The notes beneath the pieces were generated by a model. That model had not been told where the DNA came from and made no database searches. It saw only the letters and a list, made by a program, of their open reading frames with translations. The position numbers and the translations under genes were made by a program. Positions 1 to 8,707 of a stretch of 41,336 nucleotides of DNA are shown one piece after another; positions within the stretch are counted from its first letter, which is position 1, and every line of letters starts with the position of its first letter. Location of the stretch: positions 1 to 41,336 of the forward strand of contig NZ_MCGB01000038.1 of NCBI RefSeq assembly GCF_001699815.1. Reading direction: 5' to 3'. The DNA is from Ralstonia pickettii. GTDB lineage: Bacteria > Pseudomonadota > Gammaproteobacteria > Burkholderiales > Burkholderiaceae.

Positions 1-674
1 CCCACCGGACTAGGCACACTCCCTTCCTTCCCATAGTTCAACCAAGCATCAGCAAGCTGCGCATGCAGCTCCTCATTCGAATTCGCCGCCATCCCCAGAT
101 TGCGCAGCATCCCGTCCTTCACGCCGTAGATCCAGCCATGAACCGTCAGCGGCTGCCCGCGATCCCAGGCGTCCTGCACGATCGTCGTCAGGCACACGTT
201 GTTGACCTGATGGATCACGTTCAGCTCGCACAGCCTGTCGTGCTGATCCTGCTCGCGGACCACCGTACCGAGATACGTTTCATGCTGCTCGGCCACATCC
301 CGCACGTGACGAATCCAGTTGTCAGCCAGGCCAAAGCGCTGCTTGGTCAGTGCGGCCTTCACGCCAGAACAGCCGTAGTGACCCACCACCGTGATGTGCC
401 GGATCTTCAGCACTTCCACCGCAAACTGCAGCACCGACAGGCAGTTCAAGTCCGAGTGCACCACGACGTTGGCGATGTTGCGGTGGACGAACACCTCGCC
501 CGGCGGCAGACCGATGATCTGGTTGGCCGGCACGCGCGAATCCGAGCAGCCGATCCAGAGGTATTCCGGGTTCTGCTGATTGGCCAGATTCGAGAAAAAC
601 GCCGGGTCTTCAGCGTTGACCCGCTCGACCCACTTCCGGTTGTTCTCGAACAGCTCTTTGATGCGTTGTGGCAT
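1..674 (-). CDS. can: Beta-class carbonic anhydrase, C-terminus cut by window edge
   Basis: Interconverts CO2 and bicarbonate in the cytoplasm. The visible 224 residues carry the beta-class zinc site: Cys43-x-Asp45-x-Arg47 in IGCSDSRVP and His99/Cys102 in GHYGCSG. The ATG at 674 gives the usual family N-terminus (MPQRIKELFENNRKW). The frame is still open at base 3, and since the family is about 220 residues only a few residues should be missing. It follows aceK on the same strand after 23 bp, so the two are probably co-transcribed. Bicarbonate supply for biotin-dependent carboxylases would fit the leucine-catabolic neighbourhood, but that link is inference. The family assignment is secure from the metal ligands. 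Confidence 0.96.
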   Translation of the reverse strand, partial: MPQRIKELFENNRKWVERVNAEDPAFFSNLANQQNPEYLWIGCSDSRVPANQIIGLPPGEVFVHRNIANVVVHSDLNCLSVLQFAVEVLKIRHITVVGHYGCSGVKAALTKQRFGLADNWIRHVRDVAEQHETYLGTVVREQDQHDRLCELNVIHQVNNVCLTTIVQDAWDRGQPLTVHGWIYGVKDGMLRNLGMAANSNEELHAQLADAWLNYGKEGSVPSPV

Positions 675-697
675 GGTTTCCCGTCGTGTTGAGAGGG

Positions 698-2533
698 TTA
701 AGCGGCGGCGCGCTGCAGCGTCGTGTTGTCTTGTGCTGCGTTGTCGGGCGCGCTCGCGCCGTAGCGATTGACGAAGCGTTCGGCTGCGTCATACGCGTAG
801 AAATCGTGCATCTGCCCGGAGAGCAGGCGCTCTTTGTACCCCTGCCACATGGAAGCTTCAAAGAAGTCTGCGTGGTGCTTGAGGAAGGCTTCGCGCACGC
901 GCGGGTCGCCCAGCAGGAACGTGCGGTACGTCTCGGGAAAAATGTCGTGCGGGCCGACGTTGTACCAGACCTCGCCGGACATTTCTTCTTCTTCCGTGCG
1001 CGGTTCGGGCACGGTGCGGATGTTGCAGTCGGTGAGGTATTCGATCTCGTCGTAGTCGTAGAAGACCACGCGGCCGTGGCGCGTCACGCCAAAGTTCTTG
1101 TACAGCATGTCGCCCGGGAAGATGTTCGCGGCAATGAGTTCCTTGATGGCGTTGCCGTATTCGATGATGCCGTGCTCGACCTGCGCATCGGTGCCTTCGT
1201 GCAGCCAGATGTTCAGCGGCGTCATGCGGCGCTCGATGTAGACGTGGCGGATGACGATCTCTTCGCCGCCGTCTTCGCTGCGCTGGTATTCGACCATCGA
1301 AGGCGCGTGCTTTTCCAGCTCCTTGATCAGGTCGTCGTCAAAGCGCGAGAGCGGGAAGGCCACGTCGGAATACTCCAGCGTATCGGCCATGCGTCCCACG
1401 CGGTCGTGACGCTTCACAAGCTGATACTTGCTCTTGATCAGCTCGCGCGTGGTTTCCTTGGGCGGCGGGAAGTAGTCCTTGATGACCTTGAACACGTACG
1501 GGTACGACGGCAGCGTGAACACCAGCATCACGAGGCCCTTGATGCCCGGCGCGATGATGAACTTGTCCGACGAATGCTGCAGGTGATGCAGGAAATCGCG
1601 ATAGAAGAGGTTCTTGCCCTGCTTCTGCAGACCCAGCGAGGTGTAGATCTCGGCGCGCGGCTTGCGCGGCATCAGGTCACGCAGGAAGGTCACGTAGGCA
1701 GACGGAATCTCCATGTCCACCATGAAATACGAGTGCGTGAACGAGAACAGGATCAGCAGTTGTTCCTGCCGCAGCAGCACCGTGTCGAGCGAGAGCTGGC
1801 CGGCGGCATTGCGTAGGATCGGCACGGCCAGCGGGAACGTCTTGTCGCCGTTGATCACGCGCCCGATGATGTACGCCGCCTTGTTGCGGAAGAACAGCGA
1901 CGACAGCACGTGGATCTGGAAATTCGGCGCGATGCGGAAATCGCCGAAGTGCTCGCCCACCGCGCGCACCACGTAGCCGATATCACGCTCCAGGTCTTCA
2001 AACGGCGCGTTGAGCTGGAAGTTGTGGACGATGCGCTCGAAACAGGCGCCCAGGCCATCGCGTGTGCCGGGGTAGTACGCGCGGTACGTCGGCTTGGTGG
2101 GCGACTCTTCATTCTCGATGTACTCCGTCGAGATGGCCGGGCGCACGAAGATGAAATCGTTGTTGAAGTACGAACGATGCAGGATGCGCGTGCACACCGA
2201 GTTGAAGAAGGTCTCGGCGCACTCGGGCTGATGATGGTTGGTCAGCAGGCCGATGAAGTGCAGCTTGATCTGGCGCCAGATCTCGTCGTCGATGTTCTCG
2301 GCGTCGTATTCGTCTTCGAGGATGACCGAGGCTTCACGTACGCGCTCGTCGTAATAAGCAATGCGGTCGCGCTGCAACTGCTGCAGGCCGGCCCAGTCTC
2401 CGGTCTCGAACGCCGTCTTGGCCTGTACGCTGACCTCGCGGAACAAGCGATAGTGCTTGTCGAAGCCGTCGAGCATCGTGCGGGCAACGTCGAAGGCGAT
2501 CTGCGACGAGAGGAGCTTGGGGAAATGGGACAT
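698..2533 (-). CDS. aceK: Isocitrate dehydrogenase kinase/phosphatase AceK
   Basis: A bifunctional cytoplasmic enzyme that phosphorylates and dephosphorylates isocitrate dehydrogenase, switching carbon between the TCA cycle and the glyoxylate shunt. The 611-residue product has family length. The nucleotide-binding part is recognisable around [10 protein letters not shown] (invariant Lys) and the catalytic loop and metal-binding acidic motif follow in [20 protein letters not shown]. The ATG at 2533 ([17 protein letters not shown]) is chosen; an upstream extension of the open frame reads as shadow of the liuA end and lacks family character. It sits between liuA and can on the same strand, 155 bp after liuA, a gap with a possible promoter of its own. 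Its placement beside leucine degradation, which yields acetyl-CoA, makes metabolic sense. Confidence 0.97.
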
Positions 2534-2587
2534 GGCGTGTGCGCGGGGGCAGGGAAGCGGCAAAACCAGCAAACCAGGCAGACCTAG

Positions 2588-2593
2588 ATTGTA
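2588..2593 (-). promoter_or_regulatory. Candidate -10 box for aceK
   Basis: The minus strand reads TACAAT here, 55 bp upstream of the aceK ATG in the 155-bp liuA-aceK gap. No convincing -35 box is seen at the proper distance, so this is a weak call from the -10 match and position only. Confidence 0.3.
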
Positions 2594-2688
2594 GGGTCTT
2601 CGGTACCGTGTTCGCGTCCTGAAACCGTTGCGCCTCCTTATCCGTTTGGCTGATGGCCCCGTGCCCCAGCCCCGCCTGCTCTCGCCAG

Positions 2689-3870
2689 TTACATCGTCTC
2701 TGCGTACAGCTCGCGGCCGATCAGCATGCGGCGGATTTCCGACGTGCCGGCGCCAATCTCGTACAGCTTGGCGTCGCGCCACAGGCGGCCGACCGGGAAT
2801 TCGTTGATGTAGCCATTGCCGCCCAGGATCTGGATGGCTTCGCCGGCCATCCAGGTGGCCTTCTCGGCGGTGTAGAGGATCACGCCGGCGCAGTCCTTGC
2901 GCACCTGGCGCACGTGGTCGCGGCCCAGTGAGTCGAGGTTCTTGCCGACCGTGTACAGGTACGCGCGGCAAGCCTGCAGCGTGGTGTACATGTCAGCCAT
3001 CTTGCCCTGGATGAGCTGGAATTCGCCAATGCTCTGGCCGAACTGCTTGCGGTCGTGGATGTACGGCGTGACCACGTCCATGCAGGCCTGCATGATGCCG
3101 ATCGGGCCGCCGGAGAGCACCGCGCGCTCGTAATCCAGGCCGCTCATCAGCACCTTGGTGCCGCCGTTTTCCTGACCGAGGATGTTTTCCACCGGCACTT
3201 CTACATTCTCGAACACCAGTTCGCCCGTGTGCGAGCCGCGCATGCCAAGCTTGTCCAGCTTCTGCGCCACCGAGAAACCCTTCATGCCTTTTTCGACGAT
3301 GAACGCCGTCATGCCGCGCGCGCCCAGTTCGGGCTCGGTCTTGGCGTAGACGACCAGCACGTCGCAGTCGGGGCCGTTGGTGATCCACATCTTGGTGCCG
3401 TTGAGCACGTAGCGGTCGCCTTTCAGTTCCGCGCGCAGCTTCATGCTGACGACGTCCGACCCGGCATTCGGCTCGCTCATCGCCAGCGCCCCCACCCATT
3501 CGCCGGAAACCAGCTTGGGCAGGTACTTGGCCTTCTGGGCCGCCGTGCCGTTGCGATGGATCTGGTTCACGCACAGATTCGAGTGCGCGCCATACGACAG
3601 GCCCACTGACGCCGATGCACGGCTGATTTCTTCCATGGCGATCATGTGCGCCAGGTAGCCCATGTTGGCGCCGCCGTACTCCTCGGCCACCGTGATGCCG
3701 AGCACGCCCAGCTCGCCCATCTTGCGCCACGCGTCCATCGGGAACTGGTCGGTGCGGTCGATTTCGCCGGCACGCGGTGCCAGCTCGCCCTGCGCCCAAT
3801 CGCGCACGGCCGAACGCAGCATCTCGATGTCTTCGCCCAAGTCGAATTTCAGGCCGGGCAGATCAATCAT
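2689..3870 (-). CDS. liuA: Isovaleryl-CoA dehydrogenase
   Basis: FAD-dependent acyl-CoA dehydrogenase converting isovaleryl-CoA to 3-methylcrotonyl-CoA in leucine breakdown. The 393-residue protein has the ordinary acyl-CoA dehydrogenase layout: N-terminal helical domain, the middle-domain signature [13 protein letters not shown], and the C-terminal FAD segment [16 protein letters not shown]. Glu248 in [12 protein letters not shown] sits where isovaleryl-CoA dehydrogenases carry their catalytic base, unlike the C-terminal Glu of most relatives, which favours IVD over short- or medium-chain enzymes. The start at 3870 has an upstream GGAGAC. About 120 bp upstream lies a promoter covered by a LiuR-type palindrome, and liuR follows on the same strand. 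The remaining liu genes are not in this window. Confidence 0.94.
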
Positions 3871-3991
3871 GGTGGTCTCCTTGGGCGCGGTTCGAGCCGC
3901 GGGTGTCTCTAGTCAGTGGTCTGGCGCTGTGCGGTGCGCGTCGCTTATGGCGGGCACCGCGGTGCCGGGAGGGTGCTGCAGGGTGTTGCGT

Positions 3992-4020
3992 ATTGTATTG
4001 ACGTTTACGTAAACGTCAAT
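3992..4020 (-). promoter_or_regulatory. liuA promoter overlapped by a perfect 24-bp LiuR-type palindrome
   Basis: Positions 3997-4020 are a perfect 24-bp inverted repeat with half-site ATTGACGTTTAC. On the minus strand TTGACG (4019-4014) and TACAAT (3997-3992) form a near-consensus -35/-10 pair with a 16-bp spacer, so the palindrome occupies the -35 box and the whole spacer. MerR-family regulators characteristically bind between -35 and -10. LiuR, encoded just upstream, is the obvious ligand (inference). Confidence 0.78.
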
Positions 4021-4047
4021 GACCGTCCATTAGGTAGATTTGCGGAA

Positions 4048-4545
4048 TCAGGCGGCCTTGCGACGCTTGGTCGGCTTGACCGTGCCGGCCTGCGCGTCTT
4101 CCAGCAGGCGCCGGCACTGGCGTTCGTGCTGGTCGATCTCGGCCAGTTGGGCGTTCAAATCTTCCAACTGCTGCGTCAGCACCGCACGGTGTTGCGCCAG
4201 CGACGCCAGGAAGCGCTCCAGCTGCGGCACCGTATCGCGCGGCGACTCATACAGGTCCAGGATCTCCTTGATCTCGCCCAGCGACAGGCCGAGCCGCTTG
4301 CCTCGCAAGGTGAGCTTCAGGCGCGTGCGCTCGCCGGCCGAGTACACCCGCCGACGTCCGCCCGGGCCTTGGCGATCCGGCGCCAGCAGACCCTGGTCTT
4401 CGTAGAAGCGGATGGCGCGCGGCGTGATGTCGAACTCGCGTGCAAGATCGGTGATGGTGAAGCTTGCGTCGGCAAGCGCGCCGGCATCGCCCGATTCAAG
4501 ATCGGCGGCAAGCGCGGCGGCGGCAGACGGAGTGGAGGCGGACAT
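4048..4545 (-). CDS. liuR: MerR-family regulator LiuR of branched-chain amino acid catabolism
   Basis: Transcription factor of 165 residues with the MerR winged-helix domain at about residues 29-95 (FTITDLAREFDITPRAIRFY, then GLL and GGRRRVYS) and a C-terminal dimerising coiled coil (about 110-155), ending in a Lys/Arg-rich tail. No cysteine-rich effector site of metal-sensing MerR proteins is visible, consistent with a metabolite-responsive LiuR. The ATG at 4545 is preferred: upstream in-frame codons run back through the operator region and encode nothing family-like. It is divergent from the MBL-fold hydrolase and lies upstream of liuA on the same strand. Palindromes on both sides of it suggest autoregulation and control of both neighbours. 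Confidence 0.9.
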   Translation of the reverse strand: MSASTPSAAAALAADLESGDAGALADASFTITDLAREFDITPRAIRFYEDQGLLAPDRQGPGGRRRVYSAGERTRLKLTLRGKRLGLSLGEIKEILDLYESPRDTVPQLERFLASLAQHRAVLTQQLEDLNAQLAEIDQHERQCRRLLEDAQAGTVKPTKRRKAA

Positions 4546-4638
4546 ACGGCGGGAACGGGCTAACGGCAGAGGAGTGATGACACATGCACGCCGGGCAGCG
4601 ACATTAAGTTTTCGCTTAAGATGGATGACCGGCGGCGA

Positions 4639-4662
4639 ATTGACGTTTACGTTAGCGTCAAT
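4639..4662. promoter_or_regulatory. Second LiuR-type palindrome in the liuR/hydrolase divergent gap
   Basis: The left half-site ATTGACGTTTAC is identical to the liuA operator; the right half differs at two positions (GTTAGCGTCAAT). The site lies 94 bp from the liuR start and 68 bp from the hydrolase start, so it could serve both. No good -10 box is placed against it on either strand. Confidence 0.7.
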
Positions 4663-4729
4663 AGCGCCAAACCGCAATCGCAGAGACCGCCGCACAGCAG
4701 CTCAAGGCGGCGACCGAGACCCCACCCAC

Positions 4730-5809
4730 ATGAACGCGCTCGAACACCAACTCGACTATCCCTTTGGCGACACGCTTCCCGAAGGCGGCACGCGGTTTGA
4801 AGTCGCCCCTGGCGTCTACTGGCTGCGCATGCCGCTGCCGTTTGCGCTCGATCACATCAACCTCTGGCTGCTGCGCGATCGGCAGGACGGGCAGGACGGC
4901 TGGACGATCATCGATTGCGGCATCAACCACGAAGCGATTCGCGGGTACTGGGAAACGATCTTCGCGAACCACCTCGACGGCCTGCCGGTGCTGCGCGTGC
5001 TGGTCACGCACTGTCATCCGGACCACGTCGGCCTGTCGAACTGGCTGTGCGAAGGCGGCGACGAGAAACGCTGGAACGTGCGCCTGTGGATGAGCCTGGG
5101 CGACTACGCCTTCGCGCGCATGCTGGTGGGCGGCACGGGTGCGTCGAATGCCGGCGGCGAATTTGCCGCGCGCCATTTCGAGCGCCACGGCTTGACCGAC
5201 CCGACTTCCATCGAAGGCATCCGTAACCGCAAGGATTACTACAGCACGCTCGTGCCAGGCGTGCCCAGCCAGTACCGCCGCCTGATGGACGGCAATGTCG
5301 TCACCATCGGCGCGCACACATGGCGTGTCATCACCGGTTTCGGCCACGCGCCCGAGCACGTCGCGCTCTACAGTGAAGAGGCCAACGTGCTGATTTCCGG
5401 CGACATGGTTCTGCCGCGCATTTCCACCAACGTGAGCGTGTTCGATCTGGAGCCTGAAGCGGATTCGCTCACGCTGTATCTGGACTCGCTCGGCAAATAC
5501 GAGCCGCTGCCGGCGGACGTGCTGATCCTGCCGTCGCACGGGCGGCCGTTCCGCGGGCTGCATACGCGCATCCGGCAACTGCGCGACCACCATGCGGATC
5601 GCCTGGCCGAAACGTTGGCCGCGTGCAAGGCCGCGCCGCAATCGGCACGCGACATCGTCAACGTCATCTTCAAGCGTCAGTTCGATGTGCACCAGATGAC
5701 CTTCGCGATGGGCGAGGCGCTTGCTCACCTGCATGCGCTGTGGCATCAAGGCGAACTGGTGCGCGAAACCGACGCGGACGGTATCGTTCGATTCCACGCA
5801 GCTGCATAA
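4730..5809 (+). CDS. MBL-fold metallohydrolase with C-terminal winged-helix domain
   Basis: A 359-residue metallo-beta-lactamase-fold hydrolase of the glyoxalase II/LACTB2 type. The metal site is visible in order: THCHPDH (HxHxDH), the His in GFGHAPEH, the Asp in SGDMVL and the His in PSHGRPF. The C-terminal 80 or so residues (from DIVNVIFKRQF) look like the winged-helix domain that accompanies this subgroup. The ATG at 4730 gives a sensible N-terminus; earlier in-frame codons overlap the operator. Divergent from liuR across a LiuR-type palindrome, so probably LiuR-controlled. A thioesterase or lactonase-like role in acyl-CoA catabolism is possible, but the substrate cannot be read from sequence. 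Confidence 0.88.
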   Translation: MNALEHQLDYPFGDTLPEGGTRFEVAPGVYWLRMPLPFALDHINLWLLRDRQDGQDGWTIIDCGINHEAIRGYWETIFANHLDGLPVLRVLVTHCHPDHVGLSNWLCEGGDEKRWNVRLWMSLGDYAFARMLVGGTGASNAGGEFAARHFERHGLTDPTSIEGIRNRKDYYSTLVPGVPSQYRRLMDGNVVTIGAHTWRVITGFGHAPEHVALYSEEANVLISGDMVLPRISTNVSVFDLEPEADSLTLYLDSLGKYEPLPADVLILPSHGRPFRGLHTRIRQLRDHHADRLAETLAACKAAPQSARDIVNVIFKRQFDVHQMTFAMGEALAHLHALWHQGELVRETDADGIVRFHAAA

Positions 5810-5843
5810 ACCGCACGACCCGTGCCTTTCAACGGAGCCGCCC

Positions 5844-6230
5844 ATGGCTGACCAGCATGACGTTCTCGACGACAGCGCCGTCGTCCTGCCGTTTCCCGCG
5901 CAAACGCCGACTGCGCCGTATTACGCGGTGATTTTTTCCTCCACGCGCACCGACGGCGACAATGGCTACGGCGCCATGGCCGACCGCATGGTGGAGTTGG
6001 GCCGCAGTATGCCGGGGTTTCTCGGCATCGAGTCCGTGCGCGATGAGCTGGCCGGCGATCAGGGGCGGCCGGGCATCACCGTGTCGTATTGGTCGTCGCT
6101 GGAGGCCATTCGCGAGTGGAAGAACCAGAGCGACCACCTTGCCGCCCAGAAGCTGGGGCGTGAGCAGTGGTATGCGTCGTACCACCTGCGCATTGCCAAG
6201 GTCGAGTACGACTATGGGTTCGAGCGATAA
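5844..6230 (+). CDS. ABM-domain (antibiotic biosynthesis monooxygenase-like) protein
   Basis: A 128-residue single-domain protein of the ABM/dimeric alpha-beta barrel fold: PYYAVIFSS opens the first strand, MPGFLGIESVRDE the second, and the segment ISYWSSLEAIREWKNQSDH-like (here VSYWSSLEAI, then REWK) is the classical ABM signature. No signal peptide. It begins 34 bp after the MBL-fold gene with GGAG in front of the ATG, and the pair ends at a strong terminator, so they form a two-gene unit likely under LiuR. Such proteins may be small monooxygenases or isomerase-like; no substrate can be assigned. Confidence 0.82.
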   Translation: MADQHDVLDDSAVVLPFPAQTPTAPYYAVIFSSTRTDGDNGYGAMADRMVELGRSMPGFLGIESVRDELAGDQGRPGITVSYWSSLEAIREWKNQSDHLAAQKLGREQWYASYHLRIAKVEYDYGFER

Positions 6231-6251
6231 CGTATCGCTGCGGCCAACAAG

Positions 6252-6278
6252 AAACCCGCCGACCGGCGGGTTTTTTTT
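6252..6278 (+). terminator. Rho-independent terminator after the ABM gene
   Basis: A 9-bp perfect stem (AAACCCGCC / GGCGGGTTT, loop GACC) leads into eight T residues at 6271-6278. It lies 21 bp after the stop codon and between two convergent genes. Confidence 0.92.
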
Positions 6279-6295
6279 CGGCCTGAAACTTGGCC

Positions 6296-7141
6296 CTAAC
6301 GCAGCGTCTTCGCAAATTGCCCCAGATACCGCACGCCATCAATCGCGCGGCTGCCGTACCACGACACCATCTCGCCATCAACGAGGTAGACCGGCTTGCC
6401 GATCTGCTTTTCGAGCGCATCGACGTGCTCTTCGGTAAAGCTGTAAGGCTCGGTGGAGAGCAGCACGCAGTCGATGTTGCGCACAACATCATTGCTCCAG
6501 CGGAACGTCGGGTAGCGCGTGTCGGGCCGGTTGGGGCGGGCACAATCGCCGCTCTTGTTGGTGCCGCATTCCACAGGCGCCGGATCGTCGGGCCACGTAT
6601 GGCAGTTGACGAGTTTGAGCATCCGCGAGATGTACGTGTCGCGCGACACGGTCATCCACGGGTCTTGCCAGATGGCGTACAGCACGCGGTGCGGCAGGAA
6701 GTGGCGACCGCGCAGCGCCTCCAGCTCCTGCGTCAGCGCATCCGACAACTTCTGCGCCTGCGCTTCGCGGCGAAAGATACCGCCCAGCAGTTCGTATAGC
6801 GCGAGGTTGTCTTCCGGCGAGCAAGGATGCGTGACGATGATGTGCGGGATGAACTCGCGCAGCTTGTCGACGGTCGGACGCGTGTTCTCGTCAATGTTCA
6901 CGATGACGTGCGTGGGCGCCAGCTCGCGCAACTTGTCCAGTTTGACGGTCTTGGTGCCACCGACCTTCGGTACGTTGCGCACCGCTTCGCGCGGGTGGAT
7001 GCAGAAGCCGGTGCGGGCCACAAGCTGATCGCCCAGGTCGAGCGAGAACAGCAGATCGGTAATCGAAGGGACCAGGCTGGCGATGCGCGGTGTGGTGTCG
7101 ACAGGGGCGTGGGCGAGCCCAGCCGCATCGGTGTAAGTCAT
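6296..7141 (-). CDS. Cytoplasmic BtuF-like (helical-backbone metal receptor) cobalamin-binding protein
   Basis: A 281-residue protein of the TroA/BtuF-type periplasmic binding fold (PRIASLVPSITDLLFSLDLG at the N-terminal lobe, APTHVIVNIDENTRP, then a long linking helix). Homologues are often called cobalamin-binding proteins. No signal peptide or lipobox is present, so it should stay in the cytoplasm, odd for a transport receptor. Between the lobes is a Cys-containing insertion (VECGTNKSGDCARP) that could hold a metal or disulfide. Its ATG overlaps the SDR stop in ATGA, indicating translational coupling. No BtuC/BtuD genes are nearby. The fold is fairly sure; ligand and role are not. Confidence 0.78.
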   Translation of the reverse strand: MTYTDAAGLAHAPVDTTPRIASLVPSITDLLFSLDLGDQLVARTGFCIHPREAVRNVPKVGGTKTVKLDKLRELAPTHVIVNIDENTRPTVDKLREFIPHIIVTHPCSPEDNLALYELLGGIFRREAQAQKLSDALTQELEALRGRHFLPHRVLYAIWQDPWMTVSRDTYISRMLKLVNCHTWPDDPAPVECGTNKSGDCARPNRPDTRYPTFRWSNDVVRNIDCVLLSTEPYSFTEEHVDALEKQIGKPVYLVDGEMVSWYGSRAIDGVRYLGQFAKTLR

Positions 7142-7938
7142 GACGAAATCTCGGGGTTGCGGGGTTTGCGCCCGGCGCGCGCAAACGCAAAGTCATACAG
7201 CCCGCGCGGCAGCACGTGCAGCAGCTTGGCGACCATGCCCATCGGCCATGGCAGCACCGTGAAGCGCACGCCGCGATGGATCGCATTCACGGCTTTCAGC
7301 GCGAAGCGGTCCACCGGCATCAGGAAGGGCATGGGATAAGGATTGTGTTCGGTCATCGGCGTGCGGATGTAGCCGGGGGCGATCGTCACCACGCGCAGCC
7401 CAAGCGGGCCGAATTCCACGCGCAGGCTCTCCATCAGCTTGATCACCGCCGACTTGGAGGCGCTGTACGCTGCCGCACCCGGCAGCCCGCGCACGCCCGC
7501 CACGCTGGCAATGCCGACAAGCGTGCCGCCGGGCTGCCCAGGCTTGGCGCGTGCCAGCATCGGCCCGACAAACGGCTGGAACGTGTTGAGCACGCCCATC
7601 CAGTTGGTGTCCATCACGACAGCAAAGGCTTTCAGGTCGCCGGGTTCGCGCAAGTCCGTGCCGACCGAGATGCCGGCGTTGGCGATCACCACATCGGGCA
7701 GCCCGACCGTGGCGATAAAGGCGTTGGCCACGTCGCGCATCGATTCGGCGCTGCGCACGTCGGCGGCGTAGCAATGGCAGCGGCTCTGGATGCCGGCAGG
7801 CAGCGTCTGGACAAACTCGTGGAGCACGTCGACACGCCGCGCGACCAGCCCGATCATGGCGCCCTGCGCTGCGTACTGACGTGCCAAGGCTTGGCCGATG
7901 CCGCTGGAAGCGCCGGTGATGAAGACGATCTCGCTCAT
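7138..7938 (-). CDS. Short-chain dehydrogenase/reductase
   Basis: A 266-residue classical SDR, predicted NAD(P)-dependent oxidoreductase. The cofactor motif TGASSGIG is at residues 8-15, the NAG motif follows in VIANAGIS, and the catalytic pair is Tyr158/Lys162 in AYSASKSA with an upstream Ser. Arg residues after the second strand (LVARRVD) suggest NADP preference. The ATG at 7938 has AGGA at the right spacing; the longer frame starting at 7977 would add a non-conserved extension. It is coupled to the BtuF-like gene by a four-base overlap and separated from dsbA by a terminator. Substrate unknown. Confidence 0.9.
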   Translation of the reverse strand: MSEIVFITGASSGIGQALARQYAAQGAMIGLVARRVDVLHEFVQTLPAGIQSRCHCYAADVRSAESMRDVANAFIATVGLPDVVIANAGISVGTDLREPGDLKAFAVVMDTNWMGVLNTFQPFVGPMLARAKPGQPGGTLVGIASVAGVRGLPGAAAYSASKSAVIKLMESLRVEFGPLGLRVVTIAPGYIRTPMTEHNPYPMPFLMPVDRFALKAVNAIHRGVRFTVLPWPMGMVAKLLHVLPRGLYDFAFARAGRKPRNPEISS

Positions 7939-7975
7939 GTCGATGTCCTGGTAGGTGTGAAAAAGGCCGACGCAC

Positions 7976-8002
7976 AAAAAACGCCCGCACAGGGGCGGGC
8001 GT
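7976..8002 (-). terminator. Terminator downstream of dsbA
   Basis: On the minus strand an 8-bp GC-rich stem (ACGCCCGC at 8002-7995, GCGGGCGT at 7988-7981, 6-base loop) is followed by a run of T. It lies 49 bp after the dsbA stop and 38 bp before the SDR start. Confidence 0.88.
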
Positions 8003-8050
8003 CGATGGCGGTGTCACGCCCGGGCGAATGCCCGGAAACGCGTCAATCCG

Positions 8051-8707
8051 TCACATCTTGCGGTTGCGCACCTGGTCGACGAGGTAGTCGAGCGTCTGGG
8101 CAGCGCCCACGTTGCTGCCGGCATCTGCCGGCGACGTGGTGTATTTACCCTGCACAACGACGGTCGGCACGCCTTCGATCTTGTACTGATCGGCCAGTTG
8201 CGCGGCGCGTTTGGTATTGGCGTTCACACTGAACGAGTTGTAGGTGTCGCGGAACTGCTTCTCGTCGACGCCGTTGGCAGCCATGAACTTCGCAATGTCA
8301 TCCAATTCGGACATCGAACGGTAGTTCTTGTGCAGTTGGTCAAACACGCGGTCATGCAGCGTCTTGCCGCTGGCGTCCTTGGCGTCGAGCTTGCCGAGCG
8401 CTTCCAGCGTGTAATAGATGCGGGTATGCGGCTCCAGCTTGGCATTGAAGGCCACCGGCACGCGCTTGATCACCACGTCCTTGCCTTGCTTGGCGACCCA
8501 CGCTGTCCAGGTGTTTTCAAAGTCATAGCAGTGCGGGCAGCCGTACCAGAAGAACTCCGTCACTTCGATCTTGCCTGCGGGCACGGGCTGCGGCGTTTGC
8601 AGCACTTTGTATTCCTTGCCGGCGGTGGGCGCGGCGTTGGCCGGCGCGGTCATCAGGAAGCCGGCGCCAGTGGCGAGGGCGATCAGGAAAGCAGCGAGTT
8701 TTTTCAT
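8051..8707 (-). CDS. dsbA: Periplasmic thiol:disulfide oxidoreductase DsbA
   Basis: Introduces disulfide bonds into exported proteins. The 218-residue precursor starts with a signal peptide (MKKLAAFLIALATGAGF, cleavage likely after APANA). The thioredoxin-fold active site is Cys57-Pro-His-Cys60 in FFWYGCPHCYDFE, the CPHC of oxidising DsbA proteins, and the cis-proline loop is GVPTVVV. The ATG at 8707 opens the signal peptide; an in-frame ATG 42 bp earlier would put a charged extension ahead of it and is rejected. It follows argS and a SPOR-domain gene on the same strand. DsbB is not in the window. Confidence 0.95.
   Translation of the reverse strand: MKKLAAFLIALATGAGFLMTAPANAAPTAGKEYKVLQTPQPVPAGKIEVTEFFWYGCPHCYDFENTWTAWVAKQGKDVVIKRVPVAFNAKLEPHTRIYYTLEALGKLDAKDASGKTLHDRVFDQLHKNYRSMSELDDIAKFMAANGVDEKQFRDTYNSFSVNANTKRAAQLADQYKIEGVPTVVVQGKYTTSPADAGSNVGAAQTLDYLVDQVRNRKM

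Noticed and set aside
668-1816. Plus-strand open frame opposite aceK
   Set aside because: Antisense shadow of aceK with no recognisable domain or Shine-Dalgarno.
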